From the NCBI GenBank assembly GCA_949358305.1, contig OX442317.1, positions 6,576,186 to 6,640,185 of the forward strand: 64,000 nucleotides of DNA. Direction: 5' to 3'. Every line of letters starts with the position of its first letter. Positions within the stretch are counted from its first letter, which is position 1. Below are positions 43,422-55,345 of this stretch, piece after piece. Below the pieces are notes generated by a model. The model saw only the letters and a program-made list of their open reading frames with translations, did no database searches and had not been told where the DNA came from. Position numbers and translations under genes: made by a program. Origin of the DNA: Strigamia acuminata (Eukaryota; Arthropoda; Chilopoda; Geophilomorpha; Linotaeniidae).

Positions 43422-45440
43422 AGCGATTTTTGTAGACACGAAGCGTGGGCAGCTGCTCTGGCAAATGAAACGTTGATTAAAGCATGATTTTGTTTTAAAC
43501 GGAGACGAAATGGTGTGTGTATGTGGTCAAGTGAGTAGTGCACAACATTTAACGTCCATTTTTCCACGCGGCCTGGAAATTTAATGCCGTCGACAAAAGT
43601 TAATCCAGAAGGGAAATTGGTTAAATTCCTCGTGCGTTTTAATTATAATTCGCAGCTGTCTTGTCACAATTGGCAATCCACTCAGTCACGAGTTGAGGAG
43701 TGGGAAAGAGCGGGCGAAAATAGCATTGGTTGATTTTTATAGCGCAAACCGAGACCAAAGGATGAAGGAGAAACGGGTGTAATTTCCTCCCATAATCGCC
43801 AACCAAAGGTCATCATTTTCACCCGCTGTCCTTTTGCTCGAACCGTGGTCGTTAGGAGTGGTCATGTGGGTGCTAAGAGGGTAGAAAACAGTGTTCTTTT
43901 CTAATGGTGTGCACTTGGAACGGGCAACGGAGGCGTAAAGGTGCAAGTCCGGATGAGGAGCCGCCTCCTCTGGCCCATATAAGGTGCAATTACGCTGGTA
44001 GTAGGTCAGTTTTGTCGCCGTCTTGATTAGGCCCAGAGTGAGCCTCCGAGGTGTCGTTGTCTTTGAATAGCCCGGCAAACAATGACCGATCATGGGCAAC
44101 TAGAGAGAAATGACATTCGCTTTTGGCGTGCAAGGGTTTGGCAAGAGGGTGTTAGAGGGCAGACCTCACTTTGGTGGAGCATTTAATGAGGCTGGCAGAG
44201 CTTAGTATTGTGGTTGGTTTGGTATTTGTGGTCATTACCTCAGCAGTTTTGGACAAAAGGGTCAGTTGTTTCTTGTTATTCGTGCAGGTAGCGCACATTT
44301 TTTACTAAATTTCTTTTAAACATATTTGATATTTATACACATAAAAATTAGTGCTGTGTTCTGCTTCACTGCATATCTTACACTTGAGTGACAGTTTGTA
44401 TGTTAAAAACCCTAGAATAAACTCACTTGTTATATTACTGTCCACCATGGCTGACCGGTTATTTCATGACTCCGAACATTTAACAATATCTTTAGTAAAA
44501 ACATACTGTAGTGCTTTAATTTGTCAGCGACTTCGTCAATTGTGATTGTGCGCAGTTAATTGGTGTGGAAAATGGCCTAGAATTGGAAATTAAAGGTGGA
44601 AAATACGTTTGAGGGTTAATCAAGTAGACAAATAGACAAAGTTGCTACATTATTCTTGGAATGATGAGATAAAAATGATATTTTTCGTCTTCTTTTACAA
44701 GCGAAAAGTAATAAGGAAACTGGAATTCCCTTTACAAATTTTTAAATCCATTTTAATTTTTTTCCCTCTCGCATCTTCGTATCTTGTTCGCTTCAATGAT
44801 GAACTCTTCTTGCGTGTATCACAGGCACCAATCTCCAAGTGCAAAAAGGAAGATGCTATAGAATTCATCGTTTGCAGGAAATTAATTCTCTCTTGGTTTT
44901 CTTTTTTAGATAACATCAGAGCCGAAATGCATCACTTTCTCGTTTCTTATCTGTAAATAATTTCACTTTCCTACTCTTGTTTCATACAAAAAGACTTCTG
45001 CCATCTTTTTTTTCCCTCCATTAATATTTACCTCAACCATAAACAAGCTTCGCAGGAAATAAATTGAAATAGATGTGCAAGTGGAAGTGATTTTAATGTA
45101 CCTTAGAAAACAACTTGACGCAGCAACTTGAATAAGATAAACATCTCTCAATGATGGTTGTAATTTTCTTAAGGAGTGAACTTCGTATTCTGTTTTTGTA
45201 GACTCTTGATTGGGCTTAGCTCTTCTCTCTTGCCATAAACATCGAAGACATTAAAAGCGAGATTGCTCACCTGTGTGAAGAATACACGAAATAAGAGTGA
45301 AGCATTAGATGGGTCTAATGGTCGGTTCACACAACGCAATGCAGCACAAGGAAAAAAAAACACCAATAGAGAAGCTCCATACGCCACCACTAAAATTTAA
45401 ATTAAATTATTCCTTCTCAAACGTCGGCGAGAATTTAATT
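43422..45440. other. Non-coding stretch, G+C-richer at 43.7-44.2 kb
   Basis: A 120-codon minus frame (43737-44099) and a 104-codon plus frame (44642-44956) match no family I recognise. The 43.74-44.18 kb patch is repeat-free and G+C-richer and may be regulatory. Confidence 0.4.
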
Positions 45441-45510
45441 GGCTGTGAATCTACCCACCGACACCCTGATCAAATTTTACAGAAATCTGAAGTGTAGATT
45501 TGGAAATTGG
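45441..45510 (+). repeat. Short duplicated segment, copy A
   Basis: CACCGACACCCTGATCAAAT and ACAGAAATCTGAAG match 45988-46040 (GCCAACACCCTGGTCAAAT, AGAGAATTCTGAAG) in the same order, a diverged direct repeat 530 bases apart. Confidence 0.5.
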
Positions 45511-45565
45511 TGGTCGTCGAATGAGATTTTCAATAATCAAATCATAATTTTTCTCTTTTCTGTTA

Positions 45566-45703
45566 TACCATGTTCACACCAAGCTTTTGGATCTCATCCG
45601 AAGCTGCGGCTCTAGATTCAAGATTGGTGTGAACACTGAACTTCGTTCACGGATCTAGATCCGTGTGTGCTCAACAACTCGATCCGTTTGTGTGAACATG
45701 GTA
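45566..45703. mobile_element. 138-bp MITE with TTA target duplication (Harbinger/Tourist-like)
   Basis: Left TACCATGTTCACACCAAGC and right TTTGTGTGAACATGGTA are inverted copies (14 perfect bases). TTA flanks both sides exactly (45563-45565 and 45704-45706), the 3-bp target typical of PIF/Harbinger. Inside, CACGGATCTAGATCCGTG (45648-45665) is a perfect 18-bp palindrome, and GGTGTGAACACT repeats the terminal word. Confidence 0.82.
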
Positions 45704-45983
45704 TTACACTATTTATAACATAAAATTGAATATTTTGCTAAGTTATGACACAAAATATGAATTATATAAAGAGGCAATAACCTTAACCATAAGTAGTGAT
45801 CAAGCCCTCCACCTGGTATTTTTTCTTTAAAGTACTAGTAAATATTTTAATAATTGGACAAGGCCTATAGTTAACAACATTTATTGTCTAAGCTGTAATA
45901 TAATTAAGCATAAACTCTAAAGGAAAAGATGCCGCAAATTGTGTATTGGAGAAAGTTTTAGCGGTGTGGTTTAAGACGTTAGG

Positions 45984-46045
45984 AAACCGTGTTGCCAACA
46001 CCCTGGTCAAATTTCAGAGAATTCTGAAGAAATTGGTAGGTTGAC
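45984..46045 (+). repeat. Short duplicated segment, copy B
   Basis: Partner of 45441-45510; see there. Confidence 0.5.
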
Positions 46046-46820
46046 ACCTACGCCTGGTCGTAGATTAGAAAGGGAAAAACAGGGCAGTAATGCGTCTGTT
46101 AGATAAAACATTTCCGGAGCATTTTGTCCGCTGATTCAGCTCGGATTGCACGGTTTTTGTATCGCAAATTTTATCTCTGGGAGAAAGAGCACTAGTCAGA
46201 TTTAGTATTGGGGTTTATGACGTGCTTTTGTGGAGAGATGAGACGTGACGAAAGGAAGACAGTTGTATTGCGGCGTAAGGTGTGATTTCAGGTGAAAATG
46301 CAGTCCCACTTAGACCGGTCAGACCCGGCTAGGGAATCGCGAGGAACTACATGGTCGGTTTCAGTGGGTGTGGGAAGGGATGTGTGGCTTTCGCGTGGTA
46401 AGAGGTCGACACGAACTCGTCTCTCTGGACACAGAATAAATGGCCATCGCAGTAAGTCAGTGTCGTGTTATTTATTCATGTAGCTGTGGTCGTAGAACTC
46501 TCAATCTTGTCTGCAGTTCGAAACTCATTCCGATTTAATGAGCTCGCTAAGAAAATTAATTAATTTTGCCTACTCGTGTTTGTAGGTTTTTATTTTTGTT
46601 TTTAGGTTTTTTTTTGCCCGGCGTTCTTTAAGTTTTAGATTAACTGAAAGGACAGTGACGGATATATAAATTTGTGGTGTGAAAAAAGTGATGTTTATTC
46701 TGAGGAACATTTACAATGCTTTTAGTTTTACTTGCGTGAAAAGATAGTTGGTTTTGATGTGAGATTTTACGAGACTGAGGGGTTCCTGGAAAGAAAACGC
46801 GGATATTTTCCATTGTTTTT
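46046..46820. other. Non-coding stretch, possible LTR-like patch at 46.29-46.49 kb
   Basis: 46290-46490 is G+C-richer and carries GAATAAATGG (poly(A)-like), then a GT-rich stretch GTCAGTGTCGTGTTATTTAT, like the end of an LTR. TCATGTAGCTGTGGT (46476-46490) recurs exactly at 34028. The 63-codon frame there is not recognised. Ends cannot be set. Confidence 0.25.
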
Positions 46821-46840
46821 TTTCTTTCTTTCTTTCTTTC
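46821..46840. repeat. (TTTC)n microsatellite
   Basis: Five TTTC units, read directly. Confidence 0.95.
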
Positions 46841-48581
46841 CATTTGTGAATTCGTGAAAATGGTCCGTTTGCTCATCTTTAATGGATGTGCGCGCATCTA
46901 TCCGAGTTATTTCCACCATTAGGTCTCCAGAGATTATATTTCAGTATTGGAGATGGTGTAAACACAATACGGCAACTATTATTGGTTTATTAACGATTTT
47001 TTATATATATATATAACTCGATCCTTTGAGGAATAGATAACTTATCAGATGCGAACTACACATGTCGCCGCTATCTCAATAGAAACGATAGCTATACTTT
47101 AAAGACGCTGTTTTAATGTTTTAAAGCTGCAAAATTATCTATTAAGTTGTAATTATTGATTTTTGCATGTTTGTTGATAAGTTAAAAAAACAAGAGGAAG
47201 TTTCGCGGAGTTTTACGACTCTTTCCCCTCCCATTAATTAAAAATCTTTTTTTCTGCGACAAAAACGTACAACTTATGATAAGACATTACGGATTAAAAA
47301 CAATGTGCATGTAAAAACCTCAGCTGGAGGCCAAAGTAAAGTGCACTTTCTCTTGTCATTGATGATTTGACAAGACTCACGAAGGAGATTATATCAGAAA
47401 CTTGATGACAATACTGCAACGTCTTTTGCAGTTCCCTCGAGGCTCCCACTCTCTTTGTTTTGAAATAAGTGTCAAGATTATGAGTTAAGGCAGACAAATG
47501 CCCCTATTAAATATTTAAATGCTATTTATGGTATTAAAATTTGAAATGGAGGAAATTACCGTCGTCGGGAGAATATTTGAAAGTGTTTGTTGTGCTGCCC
47601 CTGAGCTTAGCTGCATGTTCTTTAGGAATGAGGATTAGCCGGCATGGGCGAATTGAATTTTTAAATTATTTTAGCAAGCGGAGGTGTATTCACAGTCATT
47701 TAGTACTTAGCAGTTTGAATTTAAGCTGTTTAGGAGTGATTGATTAATTCAAAATCACATTAAAGTGGTGTGCAATCACTAATGGTGGCGTGACAATTGC
47801 TCGAATTTGGAGTAATGAGAGCAATTTTTTTGCCATTGCTCATTTTTATTTGCAGCTTACAAGTTGGAGTACAAACAAGTCTCCAAAGGAAACGGTTTGA
47901 TTGAAACTGTAGCGCAACCTTCATATAGGTTTGATTGAGTGTTAACTGGGGAGTTGAGCCAATCTTATTTCTCCTCTTGTGATAATGTCCAGTTACGACA
48001 ATTAATTTGTGTGGCCTTCAGGCAGAATTACTGATCGTTTCAGCCTCATATCCACTGAGGAAATGCCTTGTCGCATTTAATAGCCTGATTATTTACGACG
48101 TGTCCAAATGCGGTTAGGCAGAACAAACTGAACAACACCGACAAAACATGGTTTCGACCTAATGAGAATTAATTTAATTCGTCTATCCGAGCAGTGCTTC
48201 ACTTTTTCCTCTCGTCTTGCTTCGCATTCTCTCTACTTCGCCATTTCTGCCTGGTTTTAACTGGGAACACGAAGGAAAACATAAAAATTACCTTATATAT
48301 ATTTCGACCCAAGTACAGCACCGTAAAGTGAGGGGTGGTCGCATTACACAAAAAGAAAAAGTGTAACGTACGAAAAAATAACGTACATACAATGTGCCAC
48401 GGTCTCATAGGTACGTAGATTGAATGATAAGTGAGGCCCAAAATTGAATTTTAGGCCCAAAGCCATACTTTATAGGCATAATAATGGAATTTTATGCAGA
48501 AATTTGCACACTTACTGCCCCAAATTGTATTTTTAGGCCCAAAATTACTAACTGTCAGTAGTTGGCTGAAATAGTGTAGTG
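46841..48581. other. Non-coding stretch, no gene recognised
   Basis: (TA)n of about seven units at 47001-47014. TTAGGCCCAAA occurs several times at 48450-48545, a small cluster of direct repeats. No frame was recognised. Confidence 0.5.
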
Positions 48582-48700
48582 ATAAGGGAAAAATGCAGCC
48601 TGCAAAAACTTAATTTATCATTTTTCCCTTACAATATTTTTATACCGTATAGTCTTTAACTGTAAGGGAAAAATGCATCCCGCAAACTTTCTAATAATCT
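48582..48700. repeat. Hairpin repeat with AAGGGAAAAATGCAT block, copy B
   Basis: AAGGGAAAAATGCAGCCTGC, then TTTTTCCCTTACAATAT, then TAAGGGAAAAATGCATCCCG and CAAACTTTCTAATAATC. The last two blocks match 37741-37830. Here the GGGAAAAATGCA word occurs twice in direct orientation around an inverted TTTTTCCCTT. Confidence 0.7.
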
Positions 48701-51700
48701 TCGAAGAGTCGATCCGCAAAACTCTTAAATAATGAATGGACCAAAGACACAACGGTAATTACATTTTAGCTGAATCACGAAAGAAGATTAATACCGAAGT
48801 TATTAGGGAATTTATTTTTAAAAATTTAATCTGGGCGATAATCTTTAAGCAGATTTTAAATTTTATACTTTGCGGATGATTAATTTTACCATTAAGTTAA
48901 TGGTGAAATTAATCAGTGTGTTGTTGATGATTGTTTACAATTTTTATTTTTTTTAAAAAAAGAGAAGAAATAAAAAAGAAAAAGCGTGATGAAAATTGTC
49001 ACAGATTGCCGTGGTATGAGATTTGCTTCATTGCTCGAGCTGGAGCTTGCAGCTAGTGGTCGTGAAATAATGAACTGTCCAAGTTTGTTCGATTATCCCA
49101 CGAGACTGAGAAAAGAGTTGGGTGGATGGTCACAGCTGTGAGGCACAGACAAATTCCAAAACTAAACAGCATGGAATTGGCTTAGTTGAAGCGATAACGA
49201 ATGGAATGGAATGGAGCTGGAAATGTGTTCCCGGGCTGACGGATTAGTTTAAACAATTATGCTGATAAGAAAAAAAGCTCTGCGCTCTTTCTACGTTCAC
49301 ATAGTGCGGCACACAACAAGTACACAACACTGCAGCAATCTAGATTGCAATTCCGATCAAAAGCTTGGAAATTATCAGCTCTCTTACGAGATGAATCAAT
49401 CAACAACAGAATACTACGTGGGATATTGGGAATTGGCCAGTCATGACTAAAGGTTTGAATGAAAAACGTCTTCAATTTATCAGTTTTGTGCACCACAAGA
49501 TTTAACCTACACCACAAGATTTTGACCACAATTTGCCAATTGTGAGTGTGTGGTCATACCCTGGCATTTCATGATTGGCCAATCTTGTAGACGATTTTGA
49601 AAGACCAATTTTACGTTATACCGTGATAATGGGGCCAAAACTAGCGGGTGAATAGCAATTGAGATGGATTCCATAATAATTGACCAATGTACCATCGGAC
49701 TTAAGGTCAAAACTCAGGCTACAAATGCAAGTATTGTTGCAAAACTGAAGAATAAATGCTGCGAATTGTTCAATAAAAAAAAAATTAAATATTAAAAATT
49801 AAAAATTTGCTTGGCTGCACTGTGAACGGAAACTTCGCGCAATAAATTAAATTTCGCTATACTCCAAACCGGTACAACGTTGTCCCAACTCCTATTGGTC
49901 GAGTCATCCGTCTCACCGGTGTAGTGACACAAAAAAGTAGCCTATAATACCAGAATTGTACTCTAACTAGGCAAAACAACCAATAAAATGCTAAACCTTT
50001 GTTTACCTGCCAAAAGAAACCAACAAACGATACTAACAAGAGTTAGGATGATAGTCGCTTTGCAGCATTCTAAACTTTAGCCTTAATAGTGAAATGCGTT
50101 TAGTTTAGGTTGCGTGAGAATAGTTGTTAGGGGTGAAGAAGAAGTTGAGCAATTCATTCCATTTGTATTGGAAGGAGAAAAAAAATGGCGTTTGAACTGT
50201 TAGTTGGATGTTGCTGCCCTTTTTGAAATGTCGATTGGAAAAGGAAAGACGAAGAGTGCAGTAAAAATAAAAATCTAGGCCTTGATGTTTTCCTATTCGC
50301 CATCGCAATTGCAGCCACCACTGGTTCGGTTCAATATAAAGAGTGGAGGAAAAGTGCCTCGCCCTGAGGGCTTAGAGAAAATCCAAGCAAATCACAGCAA
50401 TTCACCTTAATCTTAGCCGAGTCAGGGCAGGTACATTTGGAATGCCCAAAGGTAGCTCTGATCACTGACTGTAGTGATAGACACTGGAGAGCTTATTTCG
50501 CAAACTCTATATACACTGGCTATTTGAGCTGGAATTCTCTTAGAACTGGTTTGAATAGCCGAAAGGAGACCGCAACCCAGCGAAAATAGAGTGCAGTTAA
50601 GAGTGGGAAAAATTCGAGCAATGCTTCGATACAAACACTCGCTTTTTACTACCGTCTTCGGCTCCGAATCGTTGTGGATTCCGTTCCGACGAAACGGTTT
50701 ATTAAATATTAAAAAGCAACGCAAAATATCTATTATGAAGTTGCACGAATTCATTTTTTTATAACTTAATTAAACCGACTTGAACCAACTTAGACCAAGC
50801 TATGTTGCAATTTTATGTGCTCGAATAAAACAAGAAATTCAACAACGTACACTGCCTGAATTAAACGATACTTGATTTTTTATTACCGTATTAGTATTTT
50901 TTTATTATCTTCTTTTCTTTTTGAAAAACAAAGTTTGCAATACAGTACATAGGCGTATTCACTTTCAAATTTCTAAGAAAATTTATTAATGAAATTATTT
51001 GTTGATGAGTATATAATTATATGTATTGAATGTTTGTAAATTATTAGTGTAAATTTAATATAAAAACCTTCCAGCCGACTACGACTGAAGGCAGATTAAA
51101 TCGGCCACCATTTTTGAAGAAAAAATAGTAGCTGTATTCAAAAATTAAAATATTTTGTGTTTTACTTCAATTTTAAAACAAAAATGATGTCATAAATGTA
51201 ATAGTAAAAATCCTCACACTCAAAATTTAAACTTAAAATACACTTACAGTGATTTGAATTGTACCTCTACCTTTCGATCCACGGATCATTCAACATGCCT
51301 TTGCATTCGATAAGAATAACCCGGAAGAATACGTGTATAATTTACTGTAGTCCGGACAGGTTTGGAGGCCCTAAATTGGTCCCGCCTATGCTAAATTCCA
51401 TTCAGTCAACGCCTTAGTCCGGACAACTTTCTGGGACACGTCCTATGTCCGGGCTGCAGACCCTACACTGTAAAAAAAATTGTTCGTCTAAAAAATTACA
51501 ACGGTTATTTGCTTAGTGTGATTTTAATTTTGCTTTATCGCAAAATTCTTTATTTAAAAGGAATCTGTTCAGGTGTACAAGGGTATTATATTGCCAGGAC
51601 ATAAATAGAAATATCAAGACGCAGTCATCAAGCCGAAGAGAGGAGTCATGCTGCTTGAAAGAGTAGCATAGTGCCGGACTGCTCCCCAGGATAGGCATTC

Positions 51701-53471
51701 ATAAAAGATCATGAGCAATTTTTTTGGGTTAATGATAAGATAGCGTGTAGAGCGCTCTAATCTTTTCTTAGCTTTACAGCCATTGTTGCAGAAATATGGC
51801 TGTAATAACAATAGACAATGAAGCGAGATACTAGTGTATTGTTTTTGTCAGCAGTTTCTACACTCTGAGGCAATAATTAAATTTAGTTGAAGCTTGAAGC
51901 ATAAATTTGTGGTGGGTGGAACAATTCCAGTCCAGTTGTGTACGTATATTCACACTTGAACTGGAATTTGAACCGTGAAGTCTAAGGTTGCTTACGTACA
52001 TAAATATTTGGTTTTTAAATTGAACAACTTAATCATTTTTCTAATCTGTAAATAATTGTCATTAACATATTGCTGTACATGTTTTGAATGCATAGAGGAG
52101 ATTAATTAAATTAAGTGAAGTAATATTAAACCAAAATTTATACATGAATGACTTAAATTGTAATATATCTAGCATGCAAAATTCCAAGAAGAAATAATTA
52201 AATTTTTTAAACTCTCGATAAGGAGGAGGAAAAACGGCTGATGTCTTTTTTTAATGAAATTTGATGGATGTCTGCTGGGAGTCGAGAGGAAGAAGTTATG
52301 AGGTTATGGAGTAATGTTTGTTTTAACAAGTAATCTAGCTAAACACTGATTTCAAATCACTAGTAATGGATGTTTGTGTTTCTGCTTTGGAGGGTTGAAC
52401 CTTGTATGCTCATTTGCTTGATTGCATTCCAGATAAATTGCAGAGAAGGGAGGTATAAAAAGAAACACGTCGTTGCAGAGCACAAGTTGTGGGAATGGAG
52501 GCAAATTTCGGTAACGAATCATACTAATAGTGTTGGTGGAAATTTTCAGAAAGGAAATTTATTTTGAGTTTTTTTTTGGGGGGGTTAGGAATAATTTTCA
52601 CATTATTCAAATTGCGCTTTACCGTCTTTTCTTGCTGCATCTGACTGGGTGAATTACAAATCAATGTTCGCGAGAGAGTAGAGAATTTATCTGCGCGGAG
52701 AGAGACATTCCAGATATAAGATTATCCATCTAGAAAAATATCGAAAAGACATTTGCCAGATAGATATTTGATTGTGATCTCCTAATTTTTTTTTTTTTTT
52801 TTTTTAACCAGTTGATTTCTTTTTTTTTGTCCATGAAAATGTTCTTGTTTTACTTCGCAGGACCTGCCTGCCGCTATAATATGTTTCTTTTTTTTCTTTT
52901 CTTTTTTTTCTTTCTTTTATTAAAAAAATTTCATTTTTTTTCCTCTATTTTTTTCTATTTTCCTTTCCTCTGTCTTCTTGCCTCGCATTGTCAACAGCAG
53001 ACAACTTTTATTGTGTAGGAGTTTGAGGTCTGTGACATTTAGAGATATTAAAAAGAGTGGTGAGATGAGTAGTGTTTTTGTGTTGTAAAGTGATGAAATA
53101 GAAGATGGACCCAACCGAAGTCGTTACTTAAATTAATAATTTGTTTGATTGACATTTTTTTTATTTGGAAAAAGTAAACTGAAAGTTGAAAATAAATGTG
53201 GTAAAGTGTTAGCTCGTGCAGTTTGTCAGTTCTCACTATTCCAATACCAGCACGACGACAATTTTCTCACCTGTTTGGTGATTTTGGCCAACATCTTCAA
53301 AATGGCTGACAATGAAATTAGATAAGAAAGCAACAAATCAAGTTACTCTAGTTTTTATAGTCGGAAAAACAAGGAAGAGAATTAGGAATGACAACACTGG
53401 ACTACCAAGAATAAAAATAGGCTGAAATGATGATTTTTCGACCATTTTGATGCACTGTTTGATCCAGTTAG
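48701..53471. other. Non-coding stretch, no gene recognised
   Basis: Contains TAGTCCGGACA at 51348 and 51416 with GTCCGGG at 51449, a cluster of CCGGA-type words resembling worn pogo ends. TTCAATATAAAGAGTGG at 50330 is a TATA-like word. A patch at 49860-49990 has CTATTGGTCGAGTC, similar to a word in the foldback element at 32045. A 110-codon minus frame (50422-50754) is not recognised. Poly-T at 52787-52804. Confidence 0.45.
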
Positions 53472-53678
53472 AATGCTCTACCAGACTTGTGCTTCGGTCC
53501 GCCCTTAGGAACACGGAAGAAACAAAAGGGCTATAACGATGAACATCGCAGTGAAGACAGCTTTGAAGTTAATGACTTAGTTTTATTAAAAACCCACCGA
53601 TTATCCAATGCAGCCATCCGATATGCAGCTTTACTAGAAGATCGTTACGAAGGACCCCTAAGTGTTAGCTACTCATAA
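53472..53678 (+). pseudogene. Ty3/gypsy-type integrase C-terminal remnant
   Basis: The frame reads …LCFGPPLGT, then KGYNDEHRSEDSFEVNDLVLLKTH in two pieces (…HRSEDSFEVNDLVLL, then KTHRLSNAA), and ends RYEGPLSVSYS before a stop. The order H.R…F.V.DLVLLKTH.LS.AA…RYEGP.SV is the well-known C-terminal (SH3-like, GPY-type) end of gypsy-class integrases, which helps hold DNA in the integration complex. Only about 65 residues remain; a TAG lies immediately upstream (53469-53471) and no catalytic core was found, so it is a dead fragment. Confidence 0.65.
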
Positions 53679-55154
53679 ATGGAATATTTCTGATTATTTT
53701 CATACTTGAACAATTGTATAATCGGCACATTACGGGTGATTATTTGATTGTGGTGATTACACTGATTACCCAATTCGATTTTACACGTGATCGCATAAGT
53801 GCGGAGACTCGAATAATCGCCTTAATCGAACACTTAGCGATTTTATGGCAAGGAGGTGGACGTAAACTGTTTTTGCTTTAGTCTATAACGAATTTACTGT
53901 GGGTATTCATAGCAGCAATAATTTATTTTTGTAGAAGTAAAAAGCTACCGGTATGTGAGGATTCTGTTATCATCGAAACCTTGAGTGAGTAATGGAAGGT
54001 GCAACGTCGTGAAGTGTCACTCGCACCATATAGTGTGTGTTCCAATGGCTTATATAGCACAACGGGCGTCATGATTGTTGTGTGGAGAACAAACAGGAAA
54101 TAAAAGAGATCATTGAATGGTTTATTAAATATTAGAAAATTGAAGAAGAAGAAGAAAAAAGGTATTTGTTGATTGGATGAAAAGGAGGGGAAATAAAGCG
54201 AAGAAATTTGTGTCCAACATTGGAATGATGTAGCAGACTATAACCCTTAAGAGAAATAATGGACACGAAAAACCACTAAGGAGGAAAACTATTTTATGAC
54301 CAACCCCTTTATCATGGCACAAGAATTTAGGTCTTAGTTGACAAAAACTCGTTCGTCTTAACAAAGTTAATTTTGCTTTTGCTTTATTTTGTTAGAGCAA
54401 GTCTTTTGACCCTTTTCGCACACCGACAATCCACCTTTACTTACTGCACCATTACTCTGCATAATTTATGTAAATTATTCACTGGGAGAAAAGCTCCATC
54501 AAGAATGTTTTGCCAGAGGAGCAAAAAAATCCAATTTCTATTCTGCGTTTTATCTCTCTGGTAATATTGGCCAAGTGTGTGCATTTGTGGCCATCCCATT
54601 TCCGACACATAATTCGACCTCAGTAGCGACATTAAGAGATACCATGGATTACACATGAGTCAATGGCATATAGGGGAAGACAGATATATAATAATAAAAA
54701 AGGGAGAGGAAATACAGTTGCCAAGGACAATTGGACAAAATTTTTGCTTTCTGGAACAGTCATCTGCAGATGTGGGAAGACATTGTGGAAGAATGGCTGA
54801 GTCTGTGTTAGAGAAGATGATATTGATTTTTGTCTTGCGTACAAAATGTGAAAGACGGGTTTTTGCCTTTAGGTCGAAAGCCAGTGACTTCCAACTGAGC
54901 TATAGATTCATTTCATGTTGTGCGAAGGAGGAGTTGCGATTTTCCGATGCGATTTTTAATTTATAAGTTTAATTTGAAATGCTTTTGATGATACTTTGGG
55001 CTACAATAGAAAAATAAATGGTTTCAATAAATGTTTTATTTCTTTTAATGATAAATCGTGAATTTTTAAAATGATGCCAAATATCCAATTTGTAAATTTT
55101 CAATCACAAATCCCCTAAGTCGGAAGTTAGAATTTATTGGCTGTCCCTCGTTGC
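53679..55154. other. Non-coding stretch, no gene recognised
   Basis: No LTR or further gypsy remnants were seen. Overlapping 103- and 70-codon frames at 54632-54966 are not recognised. Confidence 0.5.
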
Positions 55155-55345
55155 ACATACGGTTCAATGTATTTGATTTTTGTATTATAGATATGCATTA
55201 CCAATACTATTTTTAGTCAAATTATCAAATGTATTTTTTCAATTGTATTGTGAAATGCATTATTTAATGTATACAAATAATATACTTATTTCTGTGAAGT
55301 GCCATACTTTTTGGAATGTATTTAATGTACAATACATATATTTAA
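55155..55345 (-). repeat. CATATGG/AATGCATT repeat family, copy 11
   Basis: The left end CACATACGGTTCAATGTAT is diverged but recognisable. GTGAAATGCATTATTTAATG, ACAAATAATATACTTATT and TTTTTGGAATGTATTTAATG follow in reverse-orientation order. Confidence 0.75.

Noticed and set aside
43737-44099. 120-codon minus-strand frame
   Set aside because: No domain, no clear splice or start context; frames of this length are expected by chance in the G+C-richer patch.
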